Source: Lutibacter flavus
GTDB taxonomy: Bacteria > Bacteroidota > Bacteroidia > Flavobacteriales > Flavobacteriaceae
Assembly (NCBI RefSeq): GCF_900188355.1
Contig: NZ_FZNX01000003.1
Span: 440,832-504,831 of the forward strand
Reading direction: 5' to 3'
DNA length: 64,000 bases
The notes beneath the pieces are model-generated. The model was given only the letters and a program-made list of their open reading frames with translations, had not been told where the DNA came from and made no database searches. Every line of letters starts with the position of its first letter. Position 1 is the first letter of the stretch. This document shows positions 1 through 8,440 of this stretch, piece by piece. A program made the translations under genes and the position numbers.

Positions 1-1466
1 TCACTTTTAAAAGATAATGCTTCATAAAAACATTTATTACAGCCTAAAAACCTCGATTCTTTATCTTTCCAAAAAACTCTTATTGGAATATTATCTAACA
101 CTTTTCTTAAAATTTCTTTAGCAAGTGTCGCTTCTTTTATTGCTTTTTTTAACTTAATTTCACCTTCTTTACGCTCCGTAATATCTTCTGAAGTACCTAT
201 AATACCTATAACGTTATTGTTTTCATCAAAAAATGGCAATTTACTTGTTGTAACCCATCTTTTTGTACCATTTATAATAAGTTGCGTATGATAATTTAAT
301 TTTGGTTTTCCACTTAACATAGTGGCAACATCGTCTGCCCTATATTTTTTTGCATCTTCCTTATTATTAAAATCAAAATCGGTTTTTCCAATTACTTCAT
401 TTTCATTACTAAAAGAATTTACCTCTAAAAATGATACATTACAACCCAAAAATTTAGATTCTTTATTTTTCCAAAACACTTTTACAGGAATATTATCCAG
501 TACTTTTCTTAACACCTCTTTTGAAATTGCTAACTCTTCTAAATTCCGTTTTCTTCCTATTGCTAAACAAATTTGTGATGAAACAAACTTTAGCAGGTCA
601 ATGTCACTTTCCTTATATGCGTTTTCATCATCATAGCTTTGTAATACAATAGCACCAATTACAACATTATTCAGTTCTAAAGGAACACCCAACCATACTT
701 TAGACATTCGACCCATTAATTCAACTTCCCCAGATTTAATAAGATTTTGGAACTCTTCAGATTTAATTAGTAGTGGTTTTTTACCTTTTATTAAAAAGCC
801 TGTCAATGACTTTCCAACTGGGAAATCTTCTTTTCCATTTTCACCAGAAACAAATGGTATGTTAATAGTTTGGTTTTCATTATTATAAAATGCAATATAA
901 GAATTCGAAACATCAATTAATCGACCTAACTGATTGATTATATATTCATTATAATTTTTTAAGTCTTGGTCCTCATATCCATACTGAGAAATGTTTAATA
1001 ATACCTCTTGTATATCATTTGCTCTTTTAATGTCTGTAACATTTCTTATGATACCTTCATAGTATAAAATATTTCCACTATCATCATATATATTTCTTCC
1101 GTAATCTTCAATCCAAATTATTGACCCATCTTTTTTGTAGACACGATGCATTTCTTTCTCTTTGTCACAAAACTGATCAATAACACCTTCTCTATCTTTT
1201 AAATTAAGGTAAAGTTGTGTTTTAATGTTTATTTCTAACAATTCTTCTTTAGAATCATATCCTAACATTTCAACCAATGCAGTATTAACAACTATAAATT
1301 TTCCATTAGGATTGCTTTTATAAATTCCGTCCAAAGAATTATTAAAGATATTTTCACATTTTCTATTATCATGTTGCATAGAATATATAATATCCTCTTT
1401 TTCTTTTAAAAGAATAAGGAGTTCTTCTTTAGTTAAGTTTTCATAAAAATTATTTTCAACTCTCAT
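1..1466 (-). CDS. PAS-GAF-PAS-PAS sensor protein, C-terminus beyond window
   Basis: The reading frame opens at an ATG at 1464-1466 and runs without a stop for about 488 codons to the window edge, so the output domain is not visible. Translation shows a first PAS domain (about residues 36-150, with a typical PAC end 'YYEGIIRNVTDIKR'), a GAF domain (about 155-300, 'VWLGVPLELNNVVIGAIVLQ'), a second PAS domain (about 305-430, ending 'IIGTSEDITERK') and the start of a third. PAS2 and PAS3 begin with near-identical stretches (21 of 26 residues), which indicates internal duplication. No signal peptide or membrane segment is seen, so a cytoplasmic sensor is likely. In this phylum such architectures usually end in a histidine kinase, but the output is an inference. 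Confidence 0.85.
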   Translation of the reverse strand, partial: MRVENNFYENLTKEELLILLKEKEDIIYSMQHDNRKCENIFNNSLDGIYKSNPNGKFIVVNTALVEMLGYDSKEELLEINIKTQLYLNLKDREGVIDQFCDKEKEMHRVYKKDGSIIWIEDYGRNIYDDSGNILYYEGIIRNVTDIKRANDIQEVLLNISQYGYEDQDLKNYNEYIINQLGRLIDVSNSYIAFYNNENQTINIPFVSGENGKEDFPVGKSLTGFLIKGKKPLLIKSEEFQNLIKSGEVELMGRMSKVWLGVPLELNNVVIGAIVLQSYDDENAYKESDIDLLKFVSSQICLAIGRKRNLEELAISKEVLRKVLDNIPVKVFWKNKESKFLGCNVSFLEVNSFSNENEVIGKTDFDFNNKEDAKKYRADDVATMLSGKPKLNYHTQLIINGTKRWVTTSKLPFFDENNNVIGIIGTSEDITERKEGEIKLKKAIKEATLAKEILRKVLDNIPIRVFWKDKESRFLGCNKCFYEALSFKS

Positions 1467-1541
1467 TGTCAAGTAATTATAGTTTTTAATGTTTTAAACC
1501 ATTTATATTATAAACACAACCATTTATATATATATTCAAGT

Positions 1542-1549
1542 CAAATATA
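1542..1549 (-). promoter_or_regulatory. -7 promoter element of the PAS/GAF sensor gene
   Basis: The minus strand reads TATATTTG, a perfect match to the Bacteroidota -7 consensus TAnnTTTG, about 75 bases upstream of the sensor start. No clear -33 TTTG is found at the usual spacing, so this is moderate evidence only. Confidence 0.4.
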
Positions 1550-1646
1550 CAAATATTTAAGAAGCCGAAATAATTATTTAACATTAAATAAAGCATTTAA
1601 CAATATTTAAATTTGTTAAAATATTGTTAATTTATAGTACTATGTC

Positions 1647-1678
1647 TTGCATACTACTATCTTTTATACATATATTTG
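1647..1678 (+). promoter_or_regulatory. Promoter of the DUF4870-PadR-PspC module
   Basis: A -33 TTG (1647-1649) is followed after 21 bases by TATATTTG (1671-1678), the Bacteroidota -7 box. Transcription would begin around 1685, which excludes the in-frame TTG at 1676 as a start and supports the ATG at 1706. Confidence 0.6.
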
Positions 1679-1705
1679 CATAAGAAACTAATAAAACCAT
1701 TAATT

Positions 1706-2077
1706 ATGATAACTCAAAATGATAAAAATTACAGTTCAATCACACATTTAAGTGGTTTTGCCGGATGGTTTTTTCCATTTGGAAATATTATTGCGCCACT
1801 TGTATTATGGTTAGCTAAAAAAAATGAAAGTACCTATATAGATGCTCACGGAAAATCTGCAGTAAATTTTCAACTTAGTTTAATTTTTTATTGCTTTTTA
1901 TTAGCCTTACTAATAATCCCTATTGCAATTTTAACTCTTGGCCTGGGTTTAATAGCAATTTTAATAGGAATTATCCCAGCAGTAATTTTAAAATTTATAT
2001 TAATAATTTCTGCGAGTATAAAAGCAAATAATGGTGAAGATTATCATTATCCATTTACAATTGAATTTATAAAATAG
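1706..2077 (+). CDS. DUF4870 domain-containing membrane protein
   Basis: This 123-residue protein has the DUF4870 pattern: a short N-terminal 'ITHLSGFAGWFFPFGNIIAPLVLW' type hydrophobic segment, then 'DAHGKSAVNFQLS', then two long hydrophobic helices (about residues 53-100). That gives three to four membrane segments in the inner membrane. The biochemical role of the family is unknown. I chose the ATG at 1706 because the upstream in-frame TTG at 1676 lies inside the promoter -7 box. It is the first gene of a co-oriented module with padR (32 bases downstream) and the PspC-domain gene, a neighbourhood that suggests envelope-stress or membrane housekeeping. Confidence 0.8.
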   Translation: MITQNDKNYSSITHLSGFAGWFFPFGNIIAPLVLWLAKKNESTYIDAHGKSAVNFQLSLIFYCFLLALLIIPIAILTLGLGLIAILIGIIPAVILKFILIISASIKANNGEDYHYPFTIEFIK

Positions 2078-2109
2078 CAATACGCTTTTAATATATTAAA
2101 TCTTAACAA

Positions 2110-2454
2110 ATGAAGATAGAAAACACAAAAGCACAAATGCGAAAAGGAGTTTTAGAGTTTTGCATACTTTCCATTTTACAACATGGAGATGCATACACTT
2201 CTGAAATTTTATCGCAGCTAAAAGATGCAAAACTATTAGTTGTAGAAGGTACAGTGTATCCTTTACTAACTAGATTAAAAAATGCCGGCTTACTCAGCTA
2301 TCGCTGGGAAGAATCGACATCTGGACCACCAAGAAAATATTATGCCTTAACTGAAACAGGAAAATTATTTTTAAAAGAATTAAACACAACTTGGAGTGAC
2401 CTTGTAGAAGCAGTAAACTTAGTAACTACCAATAAACCAACCGAAAATGAATAA
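2110..2454 (+). CDS. PadR family transcriptional regulator
   Basis: The protein has 114 residues and is a compact PadR-type winged helix-turn-helix regulator. The diagnostic stretches are 'QMRKGVLEFCILSIL' at the N-terminus, 'VEGTVYPLLTRLKNAGLL' (recognition helix region, residues about 45-63) and 'GPPRKYYALTETGK' (wing, about 72-86). Its last codons overlap the start of the PspC-domain gene by 8 bases, so the two are translationally coupled. The PadR regulator very probably controls this operon, including its own gene. This is a family-based inference, and no operator was identified. Confidence 0.92.
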   Translation: MKIENTKAQMRKGVLEFCILSILQHGDAYTSEILSQLKDAKLLVVEGTVYPLLTRLKNAGLLSYRWEESTSGPPRKYYALTETGKLFLKELNTTWSDLVEAVNLVTTNKPTENE

Positions 2455-4198
2455 GACAATAAATATAAATTTAGGAGGTATCTTCTTTCATATTGATGAA
2501 ATAGCTTATCAAAAATTGAAACTTTATTTAGATGCCATTAGACGATCTTTAAGTGATGATCCACAAGGAAGAGATGAAATTTTAAATGATATTGAACATA
2601 GAATTGGTGAATTACTTTCTGAAAGAATTAAAGACGAACGTCAAGTTGTTAATGAAAACGACATTGATGAAATTACTAAAATCATGGGGAAACCTGAAGA
2701 TTATTTAGTTGATGAAGAAATTTTTGAAGATGAACCAAAATATAGATCTAAATCACCTTCAAAAAAATTATTTAGAGATGGTGACGATAAATTTTTAGGA
2801 GGAGTTTGTTCTGGATTGGGTCACTATTTTGGAATTGATACCATTTGGATGCGTATAATTTGGTTAGTACTAGCGTTTGGATTTGGATTTGGATTTTTAG
2901 TTTACCCATTATTATGGATACTTATTCCGCAAGCCGAAACCACTGCAGAGAAGCTACAAATGAAGGGTGAGCCAGTAAACATTAGTAACATCGAAAAAAA
3001 AATTAGAGAAGAATTTCAAGATGTTTCTACAAGAGTTAAAGATGGCGTTAATGATGTAACTGAAAAAGTAAAAAGTTCTGATTTTAAAAAAAACGTTGAG
3101 AACAAAACAAAATCAGGAATTCAAGAAATATTGGATACTTTAGGTAAAATACTAATTACATTATTCAGCATTTTTGGTAAATTTATTGGTGCCCTGCTAA
3201 TTTTCATTGCAGCTGCAACTTTAATTGGACTTATAATAGGTGCATTCTCATTAGGTAGCTTTGGAATTTTAGGATTTGATCACGGATTTATTCATCATCC
3301 CCCATTCTTTTTCGATTCCATTATACCAACCTGGTTACTTATCATATTTACTTTTATAGCAATTGGAGTACCGTTTGTAGTACTGTTTATGCTCGGGCTT
3401 AAAATATTATCTAGCAACGTAAAATCATTTAGTACAACAACAAAACTGTCACTTCTTGGAATTTGGATAATATCTCTTCTAGGCATAGGCTTTGCAGGTA
3501 TAAATTTTGCTTCTCAAAACGCATATGATGGAGTATATATCCAAACAGAACAATTACCTTTTGTAGCAAACGATACTTTAAAAGTAAAAATGATTGGTGA
3601 TGATAATAATTTATCAAATAGGAGTGAACTTACAAGACGCTATAGTTATGAGACTGTTTATGATCGGGATATTAAAAAATTGTATTCAACAAGAATAAAT
3701 GTTGATCTTAAAACAACAGACAACTTAAATGCTTTTATAAAAATTAGAAAAGAATCATCCGGAAAAAACAGATTAAAAGCAAATAACAATGCCGAATCCG
3801 TTGAATACCAATTTAATTTATCTAATAATGATTTATTGCTAAATGGATATTTTTTAACTGATTTTCAAAATATGGCTAAAGAACAATTAATAGACATAAC
3901 TGTTTATTTACCAATCAATACCATTATTTATTTAGATAATTCTACCCGTACATTTTTAGATGATGTGGATAACATTCAAAATATTAATGACCTAGATATG
4001 GCTAAACATTACTATAAAATGACCGAAAACGGTTTGGAATGTTTAGACTGTGATCCAAGTATTTTTGGTGAACGATACAAAAGAGAAAATGAACATTTTA
4101 AATTGAATATTGATAGTAATGGTGTTGAAATTAAGGTGAATGACGGCGATAATAATGCTCAAATAAAGATTGATGAAAACGGAGTGAAAATCGAATAA
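2447..4198 (+). CDS. PspC domain-containing membrane protein
   Basis: This 583-residue protein has an N-terminal soluble segment (about 1-95, helical, with 'DDPQGRDEILNDIEHRIGE'), a PspC domain (about 106-170, 'KFLGGVCSGLGHYFGID', then a membrane helix) and a second hydrophobic block (about 230-360) with roughly four membrane helices. The C-terminal domain (about 365-583) is probably periplasmic and ends in Asp/Asn-rich repeats of 'IDSNGVEIKVNDG' type. PspC proteins are membrane-stress sensors or toxin-like effectors in proteobacteria. In flavobacteria the combination with PadR is common, but its signal is unknown. The start overlaps padR by 8 bases. Confidence 0.88.
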   Translation: MNKTININLGGIFFHIDEIAYQKLKLYLDAIRRSLSDDPQGRDEILNDIEHRIGELLSERIKDERQVVNENDIDEITKIMGKPEDYLVDEEIFEDEPKYRSKSPSKKLFRDGDDKFLGGVCSGLGHYFGIDTIWMRIIWLVLAFGFGFGFLVYPLLWILIPQAETTAEKLQMKGEPVNISNIEKKIREEFQDVSTRVKDGVNDVTEKVKSSDFKKNVENKTKSGIQEILDTLGKILITLFSIFGKFIGALLIFIAAATLIGLIIGAFSLGSFGILGFDHGFIHHPPFFFDSIIPTWLLIIFTFIAIGVPFVVLFMLGLKILSSNVKSFSTTTKLSLLGIWIISLLGIGFAGINFASQNAYDGVYIQTEQLPFVANDTLKVKMIGDDNNLSNRSELTRRYSYETVYDRDIKKLYSTRINVDLKTTDNLNAFIKIRKESSGKNRLKANNNAESVEYQFNLSNNDLLLNGYFLTDFQNMAKEQLIDITVYLPINTIIYLDNSTRTFLDDVDNIQNINDLDMAKHYYKMTENGLECLDCDPSIFGERYKRENEHFKLNIDSNGVEIKVNDGDNNAQIKIDENGVKIE

Positions 4199-4292
4199 TA
4201 ACAGTTCGTACTAAAATATCAACAGTTCATCCAACTTAATTAAATTCTAAGCTAAAATCGACATAAGTTTGAAAAACTAAAAATTATAAACA

Positions 4293-5015
4293 ATGAAAAT
4301 AATAACCAAAATTATCGCAATAGTTATTCTTCTAATTTCTACCACATCTTGTTTTATTGATGGGTTTACCGGAATTAAAGGAAACAACCATGTAGTAACA
4401 GAAGATAGGACTATTAGTTCCGACTTTGATGTAATTAAAGTACAACAAGGCATTCAGTTACATTTAACACAAGATAATTCAACAGAGTTAAAAGTTGAAG
4501 CCGATGAGAATATTATAGATATTCTAATTACAGAAGTTCAAAATAATGAATTAAAAATATATTTTGAAAAAAATGTATACAGAGCAAAAGCTAGAAATGT
4601 TTATTTAACTACAGAAAACATTAAAAAAATTAAAGCTTCTAGCGGAGCTTCTGTTAAATCAGAAAACACACTTCAATCAACATCGTTAGAGTTAGATGCT
4701 AGTAGTGGAAGTTCTATTAAAGTATATGTTAATGCTAATGATGTAAACAGCGAAACATCAAGTGGTGCCAATATAGATGTTTTTGGAAAAACAACTACAT
4801 TTTCCGCAAGCGCTAGTAGTGGAAGCTCAATTGATGCTGATGAATTAAAATCAGTTGATGCTTATGCAAAAGCTAGTAGTGGGGCAAATATTAATGTAAA
4901 CGTCTCAGGAAAACTAACCGCAAAAGCTAGTAGCGGTGGTGATATCGATTATGAAGGAAATCCAAAAGATGTTAACAAAGACACCTCTTCTGGAGGCAGT
5001 GTATCAGGAAGCTAA
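4293..5015 (+). CDS. GIN domain (DUF2807) lipoprotein
   Basis: This 240-residue lipoprotein has a signal peptide with lipobox 'TTSC' (Cys20). It is followed by a DUF2807/'head GIN' domain (about 35-190), predicted in this family to form a right-handed beta-helix. The sequence shows the rungs directly: Ser-Ser-Gly triplets ('ASSGAS', 'ASSGSS', 'TSSGAN', 'SSGGS') recur at roughly 18-22 residue spacing from residue 115 to the C-terminus. The residues after the cysteine are 'FIDG', not a clear acidic surface-export signal, so it may stay periplasmic. It is probably co-transcribed with the PspC-domain gene 94 bases upstream. Function unknown. Confidence 0.88.
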   Translation: MKIITKIIAIVILLISTTSCFIDGFTGIKGNNHVVTEDRTISSDFDVIKVQQGIQLHLTQDNSTELKVEADENIIDILITEVQNNELKIYFEKNVYRAKARNVYLTTENIKKIKASSGASVKSENTLQSTSLELDASSGSSIKVYVNANDVNSETSSGANIDVFGKTTTFSASASSGSSIDADELKSVDAYAKASSGANINVNVSGKLTAKASSGGDIDYEGNPKDVNKDTSSGGSVSGS

Positions 5016-5040
5016 TTCCAATTTATATATTTAAATTGTT

Positions 5041-5074
5041 AAGCCAGTTCACTTTAAGTGTGCTGGTTTTTTTC
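5041..5074 (+). terminator. Terminator of the PadR-PspC-GIN module
   Basis: CCAG-TT-CACTT pairs with AGTG-TG-CTGG around a tiny loop, with one mismatch in the stem, and is followed by a run of seven T. It lies 25 bases after the GIN-domain gene stop codon. Confidence 0.8.
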
Positions 5075-5137
5075 ATAAACTATTGTGAAAATTACCCTAT
5101 ATATGATAATTGTCAGTTTTATTGAAGGGTTGTTAAT

Positions 5138-5145
5138 TACTTTTG
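5138..5145 (+). promoter_or_regulatory. -7 promoter element of the 602-residue protein gene
   Basis: TACTTTTG matches TAnnTTTG and lies 40 bases upstream of the ATG at 5186. No convincing -33 box at standard spacing was seen. Confidence 0.45.
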
Positions 5146-5185
5146 CCACTTAGCATTTTTTGTCAATAAATAAAAAATAAATAAT

Positions 5186-6994
5186 ATGCAAAAACAAAAA
5201 AACCCCCATTCCTTTCATATTCCAGTAATGGGTCTTGCATTTACATTAGATAGTCCAATTAAAATTGCCAAATATGGTATTTCATCTGTAATTTCAATTG
5301 TAGATGATGTTATCGTTGAAAAAATGAACGAATATTATTCAAATAAATTTGAAATTCCGTTCAAAGCAATTTCAACTAAAGTAGAAGATTATAGGGCTAA
5401 AAGAATTACCTCTTATCTTAATACTGTAGACTCTATTGTAAATAATACTTTTGAAAATTTAAAAAAGAGTTTTGAAGAAAAAAGTAGTGAATTCGATAAA
5501 TATATTGAAATGCTACCTGATTTTTCAGAAATAAAACAAAGTTTTGTAAATACTATTCAACATAATTCTTTAAAAGAAGACGTTTCTAATTGGATTGAAA
5601 ACCATTTAAAACCTGGAAGTATTGATGTAAATATCATGACAAAGCTTGATAAAGCTAATTTTAAAGGAAAGGAAAAACTTCCAACGGAATTTAATGATGC
5701 CCACGCAGCCTTAAGAGGTTTTGCAAATAGTAATTTAGAATCTTCAATAGTTTTATCTGCAGGAATGAATCCAAGATTGTATGCTTACTTTGAAAGTTTC
5801 AATGATTTTTTTCCTGATGAACAAGGAAATATAAAAAAGAAAATAATATTAAAAGTAAGTGATTATAGATCCGCATTAATTCAAGGGAAATTTTTAGCAA
5901 AAAAAGGACTTTGGGTTTCTGAATACAGAATTGAATCTGGATTAAATTGTGGTGGTCATGCTTTTGCTTCTGATGGTTATTTATTAGGGCCTATTTTAGA
6001 AGAGTTTAAAGGTAATAAAAACGCTTTAATTGATGATGTTCATAGCATATTAATAAATGCTTTGGAAACTAAAGGTAAGGCAATTCCAGCATCAAAATTA
6101 GATTTAAACATTACTGTACAAGGTGGAGTTGGAAATTCAAAAGAACAAGAGTTTTTATTAGATAATTATAACATTGATTCTGTAGGTTGGGGAACACCCT
6201 TTTTATTAGTTCCTGAAGCAACAACAGTAGATTCTGAAACTATTGAAACATTAAAAAAAGCAACAGAAAAGGATTTGTTTTTGAGTAATGTTTCTCCTTT
6301 AGGTGTGCCTTTTAATAGTTTAAAAAACAGCACCAACGAAATTATTAAAAACAATAGAATTGAAAATAATAAAGCTGGAAGTTCTTGTCCTAAAAAGTTT
6401 CTTGCATTAAGCTTAGATTCAAAAGGAAGACCAATTTGTACGGCTTCAAAAAAATACCAAACTCAACAATTAGAAGAGTTATCTCTAGAAAATTTAGAGC
6501 AAACAATTTTTGAAGCAAAGTCAAAACAAATTACAGATAAAACTTGTTTGTGTGAAGGCCTTGCAAATGCTGCAGTTATAAATTATAATATGCCTCATAA
6601 AGGTGAAGATCAAGGTGTCGCAATTTGTCCTGGTCCAAACATGGCTTATTTTTCAAAAGAACTTTCTTTAAAAGAAATGGTAAGCCATATTTATGGTAAA
6701 TCTAATGTTGTTTCAACAACAAGCAGACCTCATATGTTCATAAAAGAATTATCTATGTATGTTGATTATTTTTCAAATAAAGTAGAAGAATTTAAAGACA
6801 CCTTCAGTAAAAAGCAAGAAAAATATTTAAACACATTTAAAAATAATTTAAATGATGGTATTGAATATTATCAGATATTATTTTCTAACACCTTAAATAA
6901 TTTTGAAGTTTCTAATGATCAGTTATTATTGGAGTTAGTTCATTTAAAAAATGAATTATTCGAAATAAAAATTCCTATACTAGAGAAAGTATAA
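5186..6994 (+). CDS. Conserved-looking protein of unknown function, cysteine motifs
   Basis: I do not recognise this 602-residue protein with certainty. It has no signal peptide or membrane segment and is probably cytoplasmic. Glycine- and cysteine-bearing blocks look like an enzyme core: 'ESGLNCGGHAF' (Cys255), 'TVQGGVGNSKEQ' (about 312-323), 'VGWGTPFLLVPE' (about 334-345), 'SSCPKKF' (Cys401), 'PICTA' (Cys418), 'TCLCEGLAN' (Cys454, Cys456) and 'AICPGPNM' (Cys481). The N-terminal 'IPVMGLAFTLDSPIKIAKYGISSVISI' type stretch and the glycine-rich middle are reminiscent of flavin-dependent TIM-barrel enzymes. This is a weak resemblance. The cysteines could bind an Fe-S cluster or zinc. Residues about 525-602 are helical. 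It is a single-gene transcript between a promoter and a strong terminator. Confidence 0.85.
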   Translation: MQKQKNPHSFHIPVMGLAFTLDSPIKIAKYGISSVISIVDDVIVEKMNEYYSNKFEIPFKAISTKVEDYRAKRITSYLNTVDSIVNNTFENLKKSFEEKSSEFDKYIEMLPDFSEIKQSFVNTIQHNSLKEDVSNWIENHLKPGSIDVNIMTKLDKANFKGKEKLPTEFNDAHAALRGFANSNLESSIVLSAGMNPRLYAYFESFNDFFPDEQGNIKKKIILKVSDYRSALIQGKFLAKKGLWVSEYRIESGLNCGGHAFASDGYLLGPILEEFKGNKNALIDDVHSILINALETKGKAIPASKLDLNITVQGGVGNSKEQEFLLDNYNIDSVGWGTPFLLVPEATTVDSETIETLKKATEKDLFLSNVSPLGVPFNSLKNSTNEIIKNNRIENNKAGSSCPKKFLALSLDSKGRPICTASKKYQTQQLEELSLENLEQTIFEAKSKQITDKTCLCEGLANAAVINYNMPHKGEDQGVAICPGPNMAYFSKELSLKEMVSHIYGKSNVVSTTSRPHMFIKELSMYVDYFSNKVEEFKDTFSKKQEKYLNTFKNNLNDGIEYYQILFSNTLNNFEVSNDQLLLELVHLKNELFEIKIPILEKV

Positions 6995-7000
6995 ACATAA

Positions 7001-7035
7001 AAAAGGGGCTTCGAATTGAAAGCCCCTTTTTTATC
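7001..7035. terminator. Bidirectional terminator between 602-residue gene and rrf2
   Basis: GGGGCTT (7005-7011) pairs with AAGCCCC (7020-7026) around an 8-base loop. A-rich sequence precedes and T-rich sequence follows, so it can end both the plus-strand gene and the convergent minus-strand operon ending at 7057. Confidence 0.9.
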
Positions 7036-7056
7036 CTTTTTAATATTTCAATATTT

Positions 7057-7473
7057 TTAATCACCACAGTGAAAATCTTTTAAAGTTTTATTTTCTAAAA
7101 CTTTTAGAGTACTATCTCTCACTTCAACCATTAATCTATTTATACTACAAAGTTCTTCACTCTTGCAGTCATCACATTTTTCGTAATAGTTTAAACTAAC
7201 ACAAGGTAACATTGCTATTGGCCCTTCCAGCACTCTAATAACTGTTGAAATTTTAATTTCACTTGGCTTTTTAAGTAAATAATAGCCTCCTCCTTTACCT
7301 TTCTTTGAGGCTAGAATGCCATTCTTCTTTAAAATAAGTAAAATACTCTCTAAAAATTTTTTAGATATATTTTCTGATTCAGAAATATCAGAAATTAAAA
7401 CAGGCTCATTAATGGGTTGCTTAGCAAGATAACTAAGAGCCTTAAGTCCGTATTTTGTTTTTTTAGAAAGCAT
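7057..7473 (-). CDS. Rrf2 family transcriptional regulator
   Basis: This 138-residue protein has the Rrf2/IscR fold: an N-terminal winged helix ('LSKKTKYGLKALSYLAKQP', 'SISKKFLESILLILKKNG' region, and the wing 'SKKGKGGGYYL', about 55-66), followed by a cysteine-rich segment, 'LPCVSLNYYEKCDDCKSEELC' region (about residues 90-109). IscR uses three cysteines at this place to hold a [2Fe-2S] cluster. Here there are four, plus Cys136 near the end, so an iron-sulfur or redox-responsive regulator is a reasonable inference. It is the last gene of the operon behind ctlX, 27 bases downstream, and may regulate that operon. Confidence 0.92.
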   Translation of the reverse strand: MLSKKTKYGLKALSYLAKQPINEPVLISDISESENISKKFLESILLILKKNGILASKKGKGGGYYLLKKPSEIKISTVIRVLEGPIAMLPCVSLNYYEKCDDCKSEELCSINRLMVEVRDSTLKVLENKTLKDFHCGD

Positions 7474-7500
7474 CTTTAAATTTACAATTTTTCGATTTAA

Positions 7501-8439
7501 TTATAACTCTTTTGGTAAAAAAACTTCGGCCATCATGCAACGTGCACTTCCTCCTCCACAAGCTTCAATTGTAGCTAAAGAACTATGCAAAATTTCACAA
7601 TGTTTTTCAATTCTGTTAATTTGCTGCTTACTTAAACAATCATAAGCAGCTGTTGACATTACTAAGTATTTTTCGTCATTTGAGCCTAAAACTTGTAACA
7701 TATTCCCTGCAAAACTATTTACTTGGTCTTCAGTAATAGTAATAACCTCTTTTTTGTCTTCCTTTAAATGTTTTAAGACCTCTTTTCTTTCCTTCTTATC
7801 ATCAATACTATCCAAACAAATTATCGCAAATTTTTCTGCAAGAGCCATCATCACATTTGTATGATATATTGGCAATCGTTTTTCTTCTACTGTTTGAAAT
7901 GAAACAAATGGAACGGGTGTATATTCAAAGTCTTCACAGAATTCAATAAACAAATCTTCATCTGCCCTAGGTGAAAGAGCACAATAAGCTTTTCTGTTAA
8001 CTCTATCTAATAACAAGCTTCCTGTTCCTTCTAAAAAAACCCCCTCATCTTCAGCAGATGTATAATCAACTATATTATTTATTACAAATCCTAATTCTTC
8101 AAGTTTATTAAAAATATCTTCTCGTCTTTCTAAACGTCTATTCTCTGCAAACATAGGATACAAACCTATATCTCCGTTTTCATGAAAAGAAATCCAATTA
8201 TTTGGAAAAATTGAATCAGGAGTATCGGTTTCTTTGGTATCGTTAATAACAACAACATTCACTCCAATGTTTTGTAATTTCTCAACAAAACTATCAAATT
8301 CTTGTAACGCCTTAAATTGAACAGTTTCTGGAGTTAAATTATCAAGTACTTTCTGATAATAATTATTAACCGATGTTTGCTCATTCATCCTAAATGAAAC
8401 CGGACGAATCATTAAAATAGTATTTGTTATTTGTTTCAT
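7501..8439 (-). CDS. ctlX: Citrulline utilization hydrolase CtlX-type amidinotransferase-fold enzyme
   Basis: This 312-residue enzyme of the guanidino-group-modifying superfamily matches the CtlX subgroup: 'TPDSIFPNNWISFH' (about residues 73-86), 'EGTGSLLLDR' (about 136-145), 'HTNVMMALAEKF' with the catalytic histidine, and 'EACGGGSARCMMAE' with the catalytic cysteine near the C-terminus. CtlX-type proteins are associated with hydrolysis of citrulline or related ureido compounds; the substrate here is not proven. Only one base separates it from the upstream ADI-like gene, and Rrf2 follows, so these form one operon. Cytoplasmic. Confidence 0.88.
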   Translation of the reverse strand: MKQITNTILMIRPVSFRMNEQTSVNNYYQKVLDNLTPETVQFKALQEFDSFVEKLQNIGVNVVVINDTKETDTPDSIFPNNWISFHENGDIGLYPMFAENRRLERREDIFNKLEELGFVINNIVDYTSAEDEGVFLEGTGSLLLDRVNRKAYCALSPRADEDLFIEFCEDFEYTPVPFVSFQTVEEKRLPIYHTNVMMALAEKFAIICLDSIDDKKERKEVLKHLKEDKKEVITITEDQVNSFAGNMLQVLGSNDEKYLVMSTAAYDCLSKQQINRIEKHCEILHSSLATIEACGGGSARCMMAEVFLPKEL

Positions 8440-8440
8440 A

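Noticed and set aside
322..636. 104-codon plus-strand open frame
   Set aside because: It lies antisense to the PAS/GAF sensor, whose translation shows clear domains; the antisense product is Ser/Phe-rich noise.
4620..5000. Repeated Ser-Ser-Gly coding units, possible repeat array
   Set aside because: The units are spaced irregularly at the DNA level and reflect beta-helix rungs of the GIN domain, not a DNA repeat.
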